A stretch of DNA of 64,000 bases from CBDBKE01 sp965218055 (lineage in GTDB: Bacteria > Acidobacteriota > Terriglobia > JAJPHL01 > JAPKYU01). The stretch is from the NCBI GenBank assembly GCA_965218055.1, contig CBDCKA010000001.1, positions 806,001 to 870,000 on the forward strand. The letters are read 5' to 3'. The position numbers and the translations under genes are program-made. The notes below the pieces were generated by a model, which was not told the origin of the DNA, did no database searches, and was given only the letters and a program-made list of their open reading frames with translations. Shown piece after piece: positions 26,291-35,541 of the stretch (position 1 is its first letter; each line of letters begins with the position of its first letter).

Positions 26291-26318
26291 GTCCCTTGGT
26301 CATATTTTACCCACGGGG

Positions 26319-26986
26319 ATGCAGGCGCGCTCCCAGCTCACCCCATCAGCCCCACCCGGCCGCCGCGAACGGCGCCGGGCGGCCACCCGGGAACGAATCT
26401 TCCGGGCCGCCTTGCGCCTCTTTGCGGAGCGGGGTTTATTGCCGCTACCGTTCAGGACATCACCGAGGCGGCCGACGTCGGCAAGGGCACCTTCTTCAAC
26501 TACTTCCCTACCAAGGAACACTTGCTGGCGGCCTTCGGCGAGATGCAGGTGGCCAAGGTCCACGCTGCGGCGGCCGAGGCCCGCCGCGGAGATCAACATT
26601 CCCGCCAACTGCTAAGCCGTTTGATCCACAACCTGGCGGAGGAGCCTGGCCGCAGCCAGGCTCTGGTGCGCAGCCTGCTGGCGGCCAACATGGCCAGCGA
26701 GCCGGTTCGCCACCTCATGCGCCGCAACCTGGGGCGCGGCCAGCGATTACTGGGGCAGTTGATTGCCCGGGGACAGCTGCGGGGCGAGGTACGGCGCGAC
26801 CGTAAGGCAATCGAACTGGCACGCTACTTCCAGCAGAGCTTCTTTGGCGCGCTGTTGCTGTGGACGTTTCATCCTCCCTCGCCTCTGGAGACCTGGTTGA
26901 ACATGACCTTTGACCTGCTTTGGGCCGGGATGGATGCCGGGCGGAACAGAGCAGGCACGAGGGCAGGCAAGGAGGGACTCGCGTGA
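26319..26986 (+). CDS. TetR-family repressor, with an apparent -1 frameshift
   Basis: The helix-turn-helix begins RRERRRAATRERIFRAALRLFAERG in one frame and resumes TVQDITEAADVGKGTFFNYF in another, where the expected TetR sequence continues to KEHLLAAFGEMQ. One extra T in the ttt at 26435-26437 would give GFIAATVQDI and an intact protein of about 222 residues from ATG 26319. An earlier ATG at 26289 lies inside the operator and is less likely. The C-terminal ligand domain is unremarkable. The stop overlaps the tolC-like GTG. Confidence 0.8.
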
Positions 26987-28467
26987 AGAATCATCTTCGC
27001 CCGCATTGGAATTGGCGCTGGAATTGGGTTGCCCTCTTCCTTTCCCTGACCGTTGTCCCCGTGGTTGCTTGCGGGCAAAGCCACCCGGCGGAGCCTCGAT
27101 CGCGGCCAGCCAGCCCAGGCGGGCGCGGCCTGCGCCTCAGTTTGGGGCAGGCGCTCGAGATCGCGCTCCAGCCGGAAGGCAATGCGCGCATCCAAATTGC
27201 CGAGCAGCTGATTCGGCAGGCGCAGGCCCGCTCGGCCCAAACGCGGGCCGCGCTGCTGCCCGATTTGTCGGGATCGGTCGCCAGGCAGAGCCAGACGCGC
27301 AATCTGGACGCCCTGGGCCTTCAGGTGCAGACGCCGATTCCCGGAGTTGTCATTCCAAGGTTTGTGGGACCCTTCAGCACGTTTGACGCACGCGCCTTCG
27401 TGAGCCAAAAGATTTTCGATCTGGCGGCCATTCGGCGATTTCAGGCCTCGCGGGCTGGAGTCCGCCTATCGCGTGCTGAGGATGAATCGACCCGCGACCT
27501 GGTGAGCCAACAGGTGGGGCACGGCTACCTGGGCGCCATGCGGGCGGAAGCTTCGCTGGAAACGGCACAGGCCAATCTGGAGCTGGCCCGGGCGCTGCTC
27601 CGGCTGGCAACGAATCAGAAGGCTGCGGGCACCGGCACTGGAATTGAGGTGACGCGCGCCCGCGTACAATTGGCGCATGAACGCCAGCGGGTGCTGGCGG
27701 TAGGCAACGAACGGCAGCGGACGCACCTGGAGCTCTTGAAGCTGCTGGGATTGAGGTTGGACACGGAGCTGGAGCTGACCGACGCGCTGGCCTATCTTCC
27801 GGCCCCGACGACCGACGTCGAGGAAGCGCTCAAGACGGCGCTCGAGTCGCGCGCCGAGTGGAAGGCGCAGCAGAAGCGCGAACACCAGGCGCGACTGAAC
27901 CACAGCGCTACGAAGCTGGAGCGGCTTCCTTCACTGGTGGGGTTCCTGGATTACGGCTCGATCGGCTTGAGCCTTGACGAGGCGCTTCCCACTCGCGCCT
28001 TCGGCGTGGCGCTCCAGGTTCCCGTTTTCGACGGGGGCCGCCGAGATGCGCGCCGCGCCGAAAGCTTGTCCCAGCTACGTCAGGAGCGCATCCGCACCCG
28101 CGATCTGCGGGAGCAGATCGAACTGGAGATTCGCGTGGCCCTGGACAGCTTGCACTCGGCCGAGCAGCAGGTGCAAGCGGCGCAAGAGGGACTGGAGCTG
28201 GCCGGGAACGAGCTGGCACAGGCGCGCCGTCGCTACCAGGCGGGCGTGACCAACAGCCTGGAGGTGACCGATGCTCAGACGCGTCTGGTTCGGGCACGCG
28301 AGGATCACATCAACGCGCTGTTCAGCTACAACCTGGCCCGCATTGACCTGGGCGCCGCGATGGGCACCGTGCGTGAGGTGCTTCAACAAAACAGCTCCAG
28401 GACAAATCCTGCTGCGGCGCCGCCAGAAAGCCAAGCAGAGGAGAGCCAAGGAGAGTCTCAGCCGTGA
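26983..28467 (+). CDS. TolC-family outer-membrane efflux protein
   Basis: 494 residues from a GTG at 26983, preceded by GGAGGGA and overlapping the tetR stop. A signal peptide ends near VVACGQ. Two outer-membrane-efflux repeats follow, with long helices such as LETAQANLELARALLRLATN and EQQVQAAQEGLELAGNELAQ and the YQAGVTNSLEVTDAQTRLV motif typical of TolC proteins. It forms the outer-membrane channel for the adjacent HlyD and ABC genes. Confidence 0.9.
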   Translation: MKNHLRPHWNWRWNWVALFLSLTVVPVVACGQSHPAEPRSRPASPGGRGLRLSLGQALEIALQPEGNARIQIAEQLIRQAQARSAQTRAALLPDLSGSVARQSQTRNLDALGLQVQTPIPGVVIPRFVGPFSTFDARAFVSQKIFDLAAIRRFQASRAGVRLSRAEDESTRDLVSQQVGHGYLGAMRAEASLETAQANLELARALLRLATNQKAAGTGTGIEVTRARVQLAHERQRVLAVGNERQRTHLELLKLLGLRLDTELELTDALAYLPAPTTDVEEALKTALESRAEWKAQQKREHQARLNHSATKLERLPSLVGFLDYGSIGLSLDEALPTRAFGVALQVPVFDGGRRDARRAESLSQLRQERIRTRDLREQIELEIRVALDSLHSAEQQVQAAQEGLELAGNELAQARRRYQAGVTNSLEVTDAQTRLVRAREDHINALFSYNLARIDLGAAMGTVREVLQQNSSRTNPAAAPPESQAEESQGESQP

Positions 28468-29657
28468 AAGCGAATAAGAAATTGCTTCTCGTCGGCGGTG
28501 TCCTGCTACTCGTTGCCCTCGTGGGCCTGCTGGGGTTCCGCCGCTGGATCGGCGGCCGCCCTGAGACGATTGCCCTTTCGGGCAACATCGAGCTGACACA
28601 GGTGGATGTCGCCTTCAAGATTCCCGGCAAGCTGATCGAGCGCGCCGTGGATGAAGGGGAGCCGGTCAAGAAAGGCATGGTGCTGGCTCGGCTCGACGCC
28701 GAGCAGACCAAGCGCCAGCGGGAGCGCGAGCAGGCCGGGCGGGCGGCGGCCGAGTCTCAGCTGCGGCAGACCGTGACCGCAGTCCAGTATCAGAAGGAAA
28801 CTGTGGAAGCCGAGATCGAACTCCGCCAGGCCGAACTCCGCCAGGCCGAGGCGCGCCTGAGCGAACTGCTGGCTGGCTTTCGGAAACAGGAAATCGAGCA
28901 AGCGCGCGCGGCAGTCGAAGAAGCAGCCAGTGGGGAGCAGCGCGCTACCCAAGATTGGGAGCGCGCCCAGGTTCTCCACAAAAACGACGACATCTCCAGG
29001 TCCCAGTACGACCAGTTCCGGGCCCGCTACCAAGCCGCCAAAGCCGCCGCCCGGCAGGCCCGGGAAAGGTTGGCCCTGGTGGAGGAAGGTCCAAGGAAGG
29101 AAGAGATCGAATCCGCCCGCGCACAGGTGGCCCGTGCCCGAGCGGCATTACGGCTGAGTGAGGCGGCACGGCTGGAGCTGAAGCGGAAGCGACAGGAGAT
29201 CGAAACCCGTCGCGCTGAGACCGCGCAGGCGCAGGCGCAGGTCGGCGTGCTGGACGCTCAGCTCGACGACGCGGTCGCCGTCTCACCCATTGACGGCGTG
29301 GTGTTGACGAAAGCGGCCGAAGTGGGCCAGGTGGTCGCCGCAGGCACCCCCGTCCTCACCGTCGGTGATTTGGCCCACCCGTGGCTCCGCGGCTACATCA
29401 ACGAAACGGACCTGGGACGGGTGAAGTTGGGGGCGCGGGTGCGCGTCACCACCGATTCCTACCCGGACAAAGTGTACTGGGGCCGTCTCTCCTTCATCGC
29501 TTCCGATGCGGAATTCACCCCCAAGCAGATTCAGACCCCCGAGGAGCGGGTCAAGCTCGTCTACCGGGTAAAGATAGACATCCCCAACCCCCAACAGGAG
29601 CTGAAATTGAACATGCCCGTGGAAGCCGAGATCCTGCTGCAAGATCCCGGTGAATGA
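28464..29657 (+). CDS. HlyD/YbhG-type membrane fusion protein
   Basis: 397 residues from a GTG at 28464 that overlaps the upstream stop. One N-terminal helix (LLLVGGVLLLVALVGLLGF), a split lipoyl domain (GNIELTQVDVAFKIPGKLIE ... VAVSPIDGVVLTKAAEVGQV), a long alpha-hairpin (about 90-260) and a beta-barrel domain follow. The layout matches YbhG-type adaptors that join ABC-2 permeases to TolC. Confidence 0.9.
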   Translation: MKANKKLLLVGGVLLLVALVGLLGFRRWIGGRPETIALSGNIELTQVDVAFKIPGKLIERAVDEGEPVKKGMVLARLDAEQTKRQREREQAGRAAAESQLRQTVTAVQYQKETVEAEIELRQAELRQAEARLSELLAGFRKQEIEQARAAVEEAASGEQRATQDWERAQVLHKNDDISRSQYDQFRARYQAAKAAARQARERLALVEEGPRKEEIESARAQVARARAALRLSEAARLELKRKRQEIETRRAETAQAQAQVGVLDAQLDDAVAVSPIDGVVLTKAAEVGQVVAAGTPVLTVGDLAHPWLRGYINETDLGRVKLGARVRVTTDSYPDKVYWGRLSFIASDAEFTPKQIQTPEERVKLVYRVKIDIPNPQQELKLNMPVEAEILLQDPGE

Positions 29658-29700
29658 AGAGTGAGGCAAGACGGGGGAGCTCCGCCGGGAGTGACTGCAT

Positions 29701-30660
29701 ATGTCGGCACCAAATTCCAATGCAGCCGCAGTGATCCGAACCGCGAATTTGACTCGCTGCTTCGGCGCCCTGACGGCAGTGGACCGTCTCACACTGGAAG
29801 TATCGCCCGGGGAAATTTTCGGCCTGGTGGGTCCCGACGGGGCCGGCAAGACCACCACCTTGCGCCTGCTCTGTGGCCTGCTGGACCCGACCGAAGGACA
29901 GGCCTGGGTTGCGGGCCACGACGTGGCCCGCAACCCGGAGGCGGTGAGGGATCGCATCGGGTACATGGCGCAGCGCTTTGGCCTGTATCCGGACCTGACC
30001 GTGCGGGAAAACATGCTGTTTTACGCTGACCTGTTTGGGCTCCCCCCAGCCGAAGGCGAGCCGCTCATGCAGCGCCTGCTAAGCGTCACCCGCATGCAGC
30101 CTTTCCAGCATCGGGCGGCCGGCCGCCTTTCGGGCGGCATGAAGCAAAAACTGGCGCTCATGTGCACCCTGCTTCACCACCCCCAGATTCTTTTTCTCGA
30201 CGAGCCCACTAACGGTGTGGACCCGGTGTCCCGCCGCGATTTTTGGGCCATCCTCTATCAACTGGTGAAGGAGGGAATGACAGTCCTGCTCACCACGGCC
30301 TATCTGGATGAAGCCGAGCGCTGCAACCGGGTGGGCCTGCTCAATCGCGGGCGCCTAATCCGTTGCGACTCCCCGCAGGGACTGAATAAGCTGGTGGCGG
30401 AGTCCTGCTACCAGGTCGCCTGCCCGAATCCGAGGGCAGCACGGGCGTTCCTGCAGAGGGTCGCAGGCGTGCGGAGCGTGGAGCCGTCCGGCGCCACCCT
30501 GCACGTCTTCCTCGCTGCTCCGGAAACTCCTGCCGTGGCGCTCGAACAGGCTTTGGAGCAAAACGGCCTGGGCCCGGCCAGCTTCCGCCCGATCACCCCC
30601 TCGCTGGAGGACGTATTCATCGCGGAGATCCGCAAGGCTTCAGCGGAGAACTATGCTTGA
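29701..30660 (+). CDS. ABC efflux ATPase, YbhF N-half-like
   Basis: 319 residues. Walker A is GPDGAGKTTT, with Asp where Asn is usual, as in the N-terminal half of YbhF. The signature is LSGGMKQKLALMCTLLHHPQ and Walker B ILFLDEPTNGVDP; a C-terminal regulatory region follows. With the next gene it forms what is one fused two-domain protein in YbhF. It is separated from the adaptor gene by 43 bp. Confidence 0.9.
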   Translation: MSAPNSNAAAVIRTANLTRCFGALTAVDRLTLEVSPGEIFGLVGPDGAGKTTTLRLLCGLLDPTEGQAWVAGHDVARNPEAVRDRIGYMAQRFGLYPDLTVRENMLFYADLFGLPPAEGEPLMQRLLSVTRMQPFQHRAAGRLSGGMKQKLALMCTLLHHPQILFLDEPTNGVDPVSRRDFWAILYQLVKEGMTVLLTTAYLDEAERCNRVGLLNRGRLIRCDSPQGLNKLVAESCYQVACPNPRAARAFLQRVAGVRSVEPSGATLHVFLAAPETPAVALEQALEQNGLGPASFRPITPSLEDVFIAEIRKASAENYA

Positions 30661-30668
30661 AGGAAACC

Positions 30669-31646
30669 ATGCCTGAGGGGCCTGCGGGAAATGTCCATCG
30701 GTGGGCCGTCGAGGTGGATGGCCTCGTGAAGCAATTCGGCGCCTTTGTCGCCGTAGACCGCGTTTCCTTCGCCGTCCACCGGGGCGAGATTTTCGGTTTC
30801 CTGGGGCCCAACGGCGCCGGCAAGTCCACCACCATCCGCATCCTGTGCGGCCTGCTGGCCCCGAGCGAGGGTCGGGCCCGGGTAGGCGGGTTCGATGTGG
30901 CTGCTGAACCCGAGAACGTCCGCAGGCACATCGGCTATATGTCCCAAAAGTTCTCGCTCTATGACGATTTGACGGTGGAGGAGAATATCGATTTCTTCAG
31001 CGGGGTCTACGGAGTTGCCGAGGAGCGGCGTGGGGAGCGCAAGCAGTACGTGCTGGCCATGGCTGGCCTGACGGAGCGCCGGACGACCATGACGCGCCTG
31101 CTGGCCGGCGGGTGGAAGCAACGGCTGGCCCTGGGATGCGCCATCCTGCACGAGCCCCCTATCATATTTCTCGACGAGCCGACCTCTGGTGTCGATCCGA
31201 TTGCCCGCCGCGACTTCTGGGATCTGATCTATGAGCTTTCGGCAGCCGGGCAAACCATTTTTGTCACCACCCATTACATGGATGAAGCCGAGCATTGCCA
31301 CCGGCTGGCGCTGATGTACCAGGGAAGAATCATTGCCCTGGGCGCGCCCGCCTCCTTGAAACAGGCATTGGCACCCCACACTCTGCTGGAGCTGGATAGC
31401 TCGGACCCGCTGGAGAGTCTGAAAGCGCTGGAGGGAGCCGAAGGCATCGCGGATGTGGCGGTATTCGGCGCAGGACTGCACATCACCCTTGCTCATGCAG
31501 GCGCTGACCCAGGCACAGCCGTGGGTCGGATTCGAAGCCTGCTGGAGCAGCAGGGGATTCGCGTCCAGCGCCTGGAACCGATTCAACCGTCCATCGAGGA
31601 TGTGTTCGTCGGCATGATCACCGAGGAGGAACGCAAGTCGGCATGA
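30669..31646 (+). CDS. ABC efflux ATPase, YbhF C-half-like
   Basis: 325 residues from ATG 30669 with AAGGA upstream; an in-frame TTG at 30657 overlaps the previous stop. Walker A GPNGAGKSTT and Walker B IIFLDEPTSGVDP are intact. The signature motif reads LLAGGWKQRLALGCAILHEP, so the usual LSGG Ser is Ala, which may lower ATP hydrolysis at one composite site and suggests an asymmetric heterodimer. The stop overlaps the permease start. Confidence 0.9.
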   Translation: MPEGPAGNVHRWAVEVDGLVKQFGAFVAVDRVSFAVHRGEIFGFLGPNGAGKSTTIRILCGLLAPSEGRARVGGFDVAAEPENVRRHIGYMSQKFSLYDDLTVEENIDFFSGVYGVAEERRGERKQYVLAMAGLTERRTTMTRLLAGGWKQRLALGCAILHEPPIIFLDEPTSGVDPIARRDFWDLIYELSAAGQTIFVTTHYMDEAEHCHRLALMYQGRIIALGAPASLKQALAPHTLLELDSSDPLESLKALEGAEGIADVAVFGAGLHITLAHAGADPGTAVGRIRSLLEQQGIRVQRLEPIQPSIEDVFVGMITEEERKSA

Positions 31647-32776
31647 ATCTGCGACGCACACGGGCGGTGGCAAAAAAGGAGTTCCTGCACATCCTGCGCG
31701 ACCGCAACAGCCTGATCATGGCGCTGGCGTTGCCGCTGGTTCTGTTGCTGCTGTTCGGCTATGCGCTGTCGCTGGACGTGGACCGCGTGCCGACCTGGAT
31801 CCACGACGCCGACCGGAGCCCCCAGAGCCGGGAACTGATCTCGCGATTTCACGCCTCACGCTACTTTCAGGTTCTGGGCACAGCCGACCGGCTGAAAACC
31901 GTCGAGCAGAAAATTGACCGCGACCAGTGCCTGCTCGGCGTCTCCATCCCCAGGGGGTTTGCCCGGGACCTCGTGGCCGGCCGCCAGGTGGAAGTGCAAC
32001 TGCTGCTCGACGGCAGCGATTCCAACACCGCTTCCATCGCCCGCAGCTACGCCGAGGCACTGGTGGGCCTGCACGCGGTGGAGATGCAGGAGCAGGCCCA
32101 GGTCCGCAGAATGGGCTTCCGGCCGCTTCCTCCAGTGGAGGCCCGTTCGCGCGTCTGGTACAACAGCGACCTGGAGTCGAAGAACTACATCGTGCCGGGC
32201 CTGATGGCGGTGATCCTGATGATCATCGGCGCGCTGCTCACCTCGTTGACCATCGCTCGCGAGTGGGAATCGGGCACCATGGAGTCGTTGCTGGCCACGC
32301 CGCTGCGGCCGGCGGAACTGGTGCTGGGCAAGCTGGTTGCTTTCTTTGGCGTGGGCCTGGTGGACATGGTGGTGGCGGTAGGGGTCGGCGTCCTGGTCTT
32401 TCGTGTGCCGCTCCGCGGAAATGCGCTGCTGCTGTTTTTCACCGGCTGCATTTTCCTGTTCGGCGCGCTTTCCTGGGGCATTCTGCTTTCCGCTACGGCG
32501 CGCTCGCAACTGCTGGCCTTCCAGCTGGGCATGATGACCTCCTTCCTGCCCGCCTTCCTGTTGTCCGGCTTTGTATACGCCATCGAGAACATGCCGGCGG
32601 TGATTCAGGTAGCAACGTACGTCTTCCCGGCCAGGTACTTCGTCACCATCCTGAAGGGGATTTATCTGAAGGGTGTCGGGCTGGAGGTCCTGTTGCTGGA
32701 AGTGGGACTGCTGATCGTGTACGCGGCGATCGTCTTCGCTGTTGCAACCAGGAAGGTGAAGCAGAAGCTGGCCTGA
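31643..32776 (+). CDS. ABC-2 type efflux permease, YbhS/YbhR-like (first)
   Basis: 377 residues. An N-terminal helix (SLIMALALPLVLLLLFGYAL) is followed by a large periplasmic domain (about 45-175, with LLLDGSDSNTASIARSYAEA) and five C-terminal helices, including the SREWESGTMESLLATPLRP-like coupling segment. ATGA overlap with the ATPase gene. Confidence 0.9.
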   Translation: MNLRRTRAVAKKEFLHILRDRNSLIMALALPLVLLLLFGYALSLDVDRVPTWIHDADRSPQSRELISRFHASRYFQVLGTADRLKTVEQKIDRDQCLLGVSIPRGFARDLVAGRQVEVQLLLDGSDSNTASIARSYAEALVGLHAVEMQEQAQVRRMGFRPLPPVEARSRVWYNSDLESKNYIVPGLMAVILMIIGALLTSLTIAREWESGTMESLLATPLRPAELVLGKLVAFFGVGLVDMVVAVGVGVLVFRVPLRGNALLLFFTGCIFLFGALSWGILLSATARSQLLAFQLGMMTSFLPAFLLSGFVYAIENMPAVIQVATYVFPARYFVTILKGIYLKGVGLEVLLLEVGLLIVYAAIVFAVATRKVKQKLA

Positions 32777-32781
32777 CGGCG

Positions 32782-33939
32782 ATGTGGAAGCGAATCCGGG
32801 AAATCGTCCGCAAGGAGCTGCGCCAGACGCTGCGGGAGCCGCGCATGCGGGTCGTGTTGTTCATCCCGCCCCTGATCCAACTGCTCATCTTTGGCTACGC
32901 GGTCAACCTGGACGTGGAGACCAGCCGCATCGCCTGGATGGACCAGGATCGGACGCCGGCCAGCCGGGAGTTGTTCGAGGCCTTTGCCGGCTCGGGGCGG
33001 TTTCAGGTGCTCGCCGCGCCATCCCGGGAGAGCGAGGTCGAGGAGTTGCTGGACCACGGCCGCGTCCATGCGGTGGTGCGCCTGCTGCCCGGCTTTGGCC
33101 GCGACATCGCCCGCGGCAAGACCACTAGGGTGCAGGTCTTGCTGGACGGCAGCAATTCCAACACTGCCTCGATCGTTTCCGCCTATGCCTCGGGCGTGAT
33201 CGCCGCCTACGGCAACCGAGTCCGGGCCCGGCAACAGAGAGCGCGGCTGGTGGCCTTCACGGCGCGCACCGGCGAACCGGTTGCCGCCGCCCCGCCGCCG
33301 CTCGAGATCCGCAGCCGCGTCTGGTTCAACCCGGACCTTCGGAGCCGAAACTACTACGTTCCGGGGGTGGTGATCAACATCATTACGCTGGTGACGATCA
33401 TGCTGACGGCCATGGCCATCGTTCGCGAGAAAGAGATCGGCACCATGGAGCAGTTGCTGGTGACGCCGATCCGCCCCGTGGAGCTGATGATCGGCAAAAC
33501 GTTGCCGTTTGCCTTGGTGGGCCTGCTCGATCTTGTCCTGGTCACGGTGGTTGCCCTGGTCGTGTTTCGCATCCCATTCCAGGGCAGCCTACTGCTGCTG
33601 CTGGCGAGTGCTATGCTGTTCCTGCTGACCACGCTGGGTATTGGACTGTTCCTCTCCACCATCTCCCAAACGCAACAGCAAGCGATGATGGCCTCGTTCT
33701 TCTTTTTCATGCCCGCCTTTATGCTCAGCGGCTTCGCCTTCCCCATCCGAAACATGCCCGTGCCGGTGCAGATGCTCAGTTATCTGGACCCGCTGCGGTA
33801 TTTCATGGAAATTTCCCGCAACATTTTTCTGAAAGGAACCGGGATTGCTGTGCTGTGGCCGCAGATGCTGGCGCTGTTGGTCTTCGGGGTCACCATACTC
33901 GGCCTGAGTTCTCTCCGCTTCCGAAAGCGCCTGGATTGA
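32782..33939 (+). CDS. ABC-2 type efflux permease, YbhS/YbhR-like (second)
   Basis: 385 residues from ATG 32782, five bases after the previous stop. Same architecture as its neighbour (LLDGSNSNTASIVSAYASGV; IVREKEIGTMEQLLVTPIRP; terminal helix cluster), evidently by gene duplication. The two likely form a heterodimeric channel. A longer open frame beginning at 31927 is only the shadow frame of the first permease running into this gene. Confidence 0.92.
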   Translation: MWKRIREIVRKELRQTLREPRMRVVLFIPPLIQLLIFGYAVNLDVETSRIAWMDQDRTPASRELFEAFAGSGRFQVLAAPSRESEVEELLDHGRVHAVVRLLPGFGRDIARGKTTRVQVLLDGSNSNTASIVSAYASGVIAAYGNRVRARQQRARLVAFTARTGEPVAAAPPPLEIRSRVWFNPDLRSRNYYVPGVVINIITLVTIMLTAMAIVREKEIGTMEQLLVTPIRPVELMIGKTLPFALVGLLDLVLVTVVALVVFRIPFQGSLLLLLASAMLFLLTTLGIGLFLSTISQTQQQAMMASFFFFMPAFMLSGFAFPIRNMPVPVQMLSYLDPLRYFMEISRNIFLKGTGIAVLWPQMLALLVFGVTILGLSSLRFRKRLD

Positions 33940-33943
33940 AACG

Positions 33944-33966
33944 CGCTCTCATCTTTGCCGAGAGCG
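33944..33966. terminator. candidate bidirectional terminator hairpin
   Basis: cgctctc (33944-33950) and gagagcg (33960-33966) form a perfect 7-bp stem with a 9-nt loop between the convergent efflux operon and the aldehyde dehydrogenase gene. A clear T-run is absent on either side. Confidence 0.45.
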
Positions 33967-33970
33967 GCTA

Positions 33971-35479
33971 TCAGTAAATATTGCTTTCGCGTTTGCGGCC
34001 CGTGTAGTCGACGTAGACCGTCTTCAGCTCAGTGAAGAAGTCTATGGCCACGCGGCCCTGCTCGCGCAGGCCGATTCCGGTGCCTTTTATGCCGCCGAAA
34101 GGAAGGTGGGCCTCACCGCCGGTGGTCGGGGAATTGATATGGATGATTCCGGCTTCGACGTGGTCCACGAAATCGAAGACGCGGGTGACGTCCTGCGTGT
34201 AGATGGAAGAGGAGAGGCCAAAAACGACACCGTTGGCCACTTCCAGCGCTTCGCGGTAATCCTTCACGCGAATCACCGAGAGCACCGGGCCAAAGATCTC
34301 TTCCTGGGCGATGCGCATCTGCGGCTGGACGTGATCGAACACGGTCGGGGCAAGAAACCAGCCGCGGTCGTAGGCCCCGCCGCTCAACCGCTCGCCGCCG
34401 CACAATAGTTTGGCTCCTTCCTTGCTCCCGATTTCGAAGTAGCTCAACACGGTCTGGAATTGGCTCTCATCCACCGCCGGGCCGACGTCGATGTCCGGCT
34501 CAGCGCCGTTGCCAACGCGCAACTGTCGGGCGCGTTCCACGACACGGCCGACGAATTCATTGGCAACCTCCTCGACCACAACCGCCCGAGCGGTGGCCGT
34601 GCAGCGCTGGCCGGTCGAGCCGAAGGCGCCCTGGACAGTGCTCTCCACCGCCAGTTCCATGTCGGCATCCTCCAGCACCACCACCGGGTTCTTTCCGCCC
34701 ATCTCGCATTGGCAGGGGAGCTGGCGCCGAGCGCCCAGGGCGTAGAGCCGGGTGCCGATTTCGTTCGAGCCGGTAAAGCTGACCGCTTTCACCGCCGGGT
34801 TCTCGACCAGCTCGTCGCCCACTTGGCTGCCCGAGCCCACCACCATGTTCAGCACCCCCGCGGGCAGGCCCGCCTCGACAAAGCAATTCACCACCTCCAT
34901 GCCCAGGAACGGGGTCAGGCTGGCGGGCTTGAAGACCACGGTGTTGCCCGCCACCAAAGCCGGGGCAATCTTCCACACCGGGATAGCCGCCGGAAAATTC
35001 CAGGGGGTGATGCAGGCCACTACCCCCAGCGGGTGCTTCAGCGTGTAGCAGAAGTTCCGCGGCAACTCCGACGGTAAGGTGTCGCCGCCGATGCGGCGCG
35101 CCTCGCCGGCCATGAATTCGATCACGTTGATGGCCCGCAGCAACTCCCCGAGCGACTCTTTCACCGTCTTGCCTTCTTCCCGGTTGAGCGCGCGCGCCAG
35201 CCTGTCCTTCCGCTCGGTCATGATCTGGGCCGCACGGGCAAGGACCTTCCCGCGCACTGGGGCAGGCGTCTCCCGCCAGGCGGGAAATGCCTCGGCCGCG
35301 GCGCGGATGGCCGCCTGGGCCTCCTCGCGCGTGGCTAGCGGGATGACGCCTACGAGGTCATCGAAATCGGCCGGGTTGCGGCGCTCCAGGCTCTTGCCGG
35401 ACGAGGATTCTTCCCACCGCCCGCCGATGAAATTCTTGGCCCGGGCGACCTGTTGCTCTTGTTTGGTTACGGTGCTCAT
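33971..35479 (-). CDS. NAD(P)-dependent aldehyde dehydrogenase
   Basis: 502 residues of the ALDH superfamily. Asn161 lies in CITPWNFPAAIP, the general base Glu259 in QCEMGGKNPVVV and the nucleophile Cys293 in GSTGQRCTATAR; the FTGS NAD loop is present. Overall it is closest to semialdehyde dehydrogenases (alpha-ketoglutaric or succinic semialdehyde type), but substrate specificity cannot be read. Co-directional with a class III aminotransferase, 62 bp downstream of it, suggesting successive transamination and oxidation of an amino compound. Confidence 0.88.
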   Translation of the reverse strand: MSTVTKQEQQVARAKNFIGGRWEESSSGKSLERRNPADFDDLVGVIPLATREEAQAAIRAAAEAFPAWRETPAPVRGKVLARAAQIMTERKDRLARALNREEGKTVKESLGELLRAINVIEFMAGEARRIGGDTLPSELPRNFCYTLKHPLGVVACITPWNFPAAIPVWKIAPALVAGNTVVFKPASLTPFLGMEVVNCFVEAGLPAGVLNMVVGSGSQVGDELVENPAVKAVSFTGSNEIGTRLYALGARRQLPCQCEMGGKNPVVVLEDADMELAVESTVQGAFGSTGQRCTATARAVVVEEVANEFVGRVVERARQLRVGNGAEPDIDVGPAVDESQFQTVLSYFEIGSKEGAKLLCGGERLSGGAYDRGWFLAPTVFDHVQPQMRIAQEEIFGPVLSVIRVKDYREALEVANGVVFGLSSSIYTQDVTRVFDFVDHVEAGIIHINSPTTGGEAHLPFGGIKGTGIGLREQGRVAIDFFTELKTVYVDYTGRKRESNIY

Positions 35480-35541
35480 CGCTATCTCCTATCCAAAGCG
35501 GAGGAAAGGCAGGGAGGCCTGGCTCTACCGCTGACGCTCAC

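Noticed and set aside
31927..33939. 670-codon frame that might be a fused permease
   Set aside because: The first part is the wrong frame of the first ABC-2 permease; only the part from 32782 encodes a protein family.
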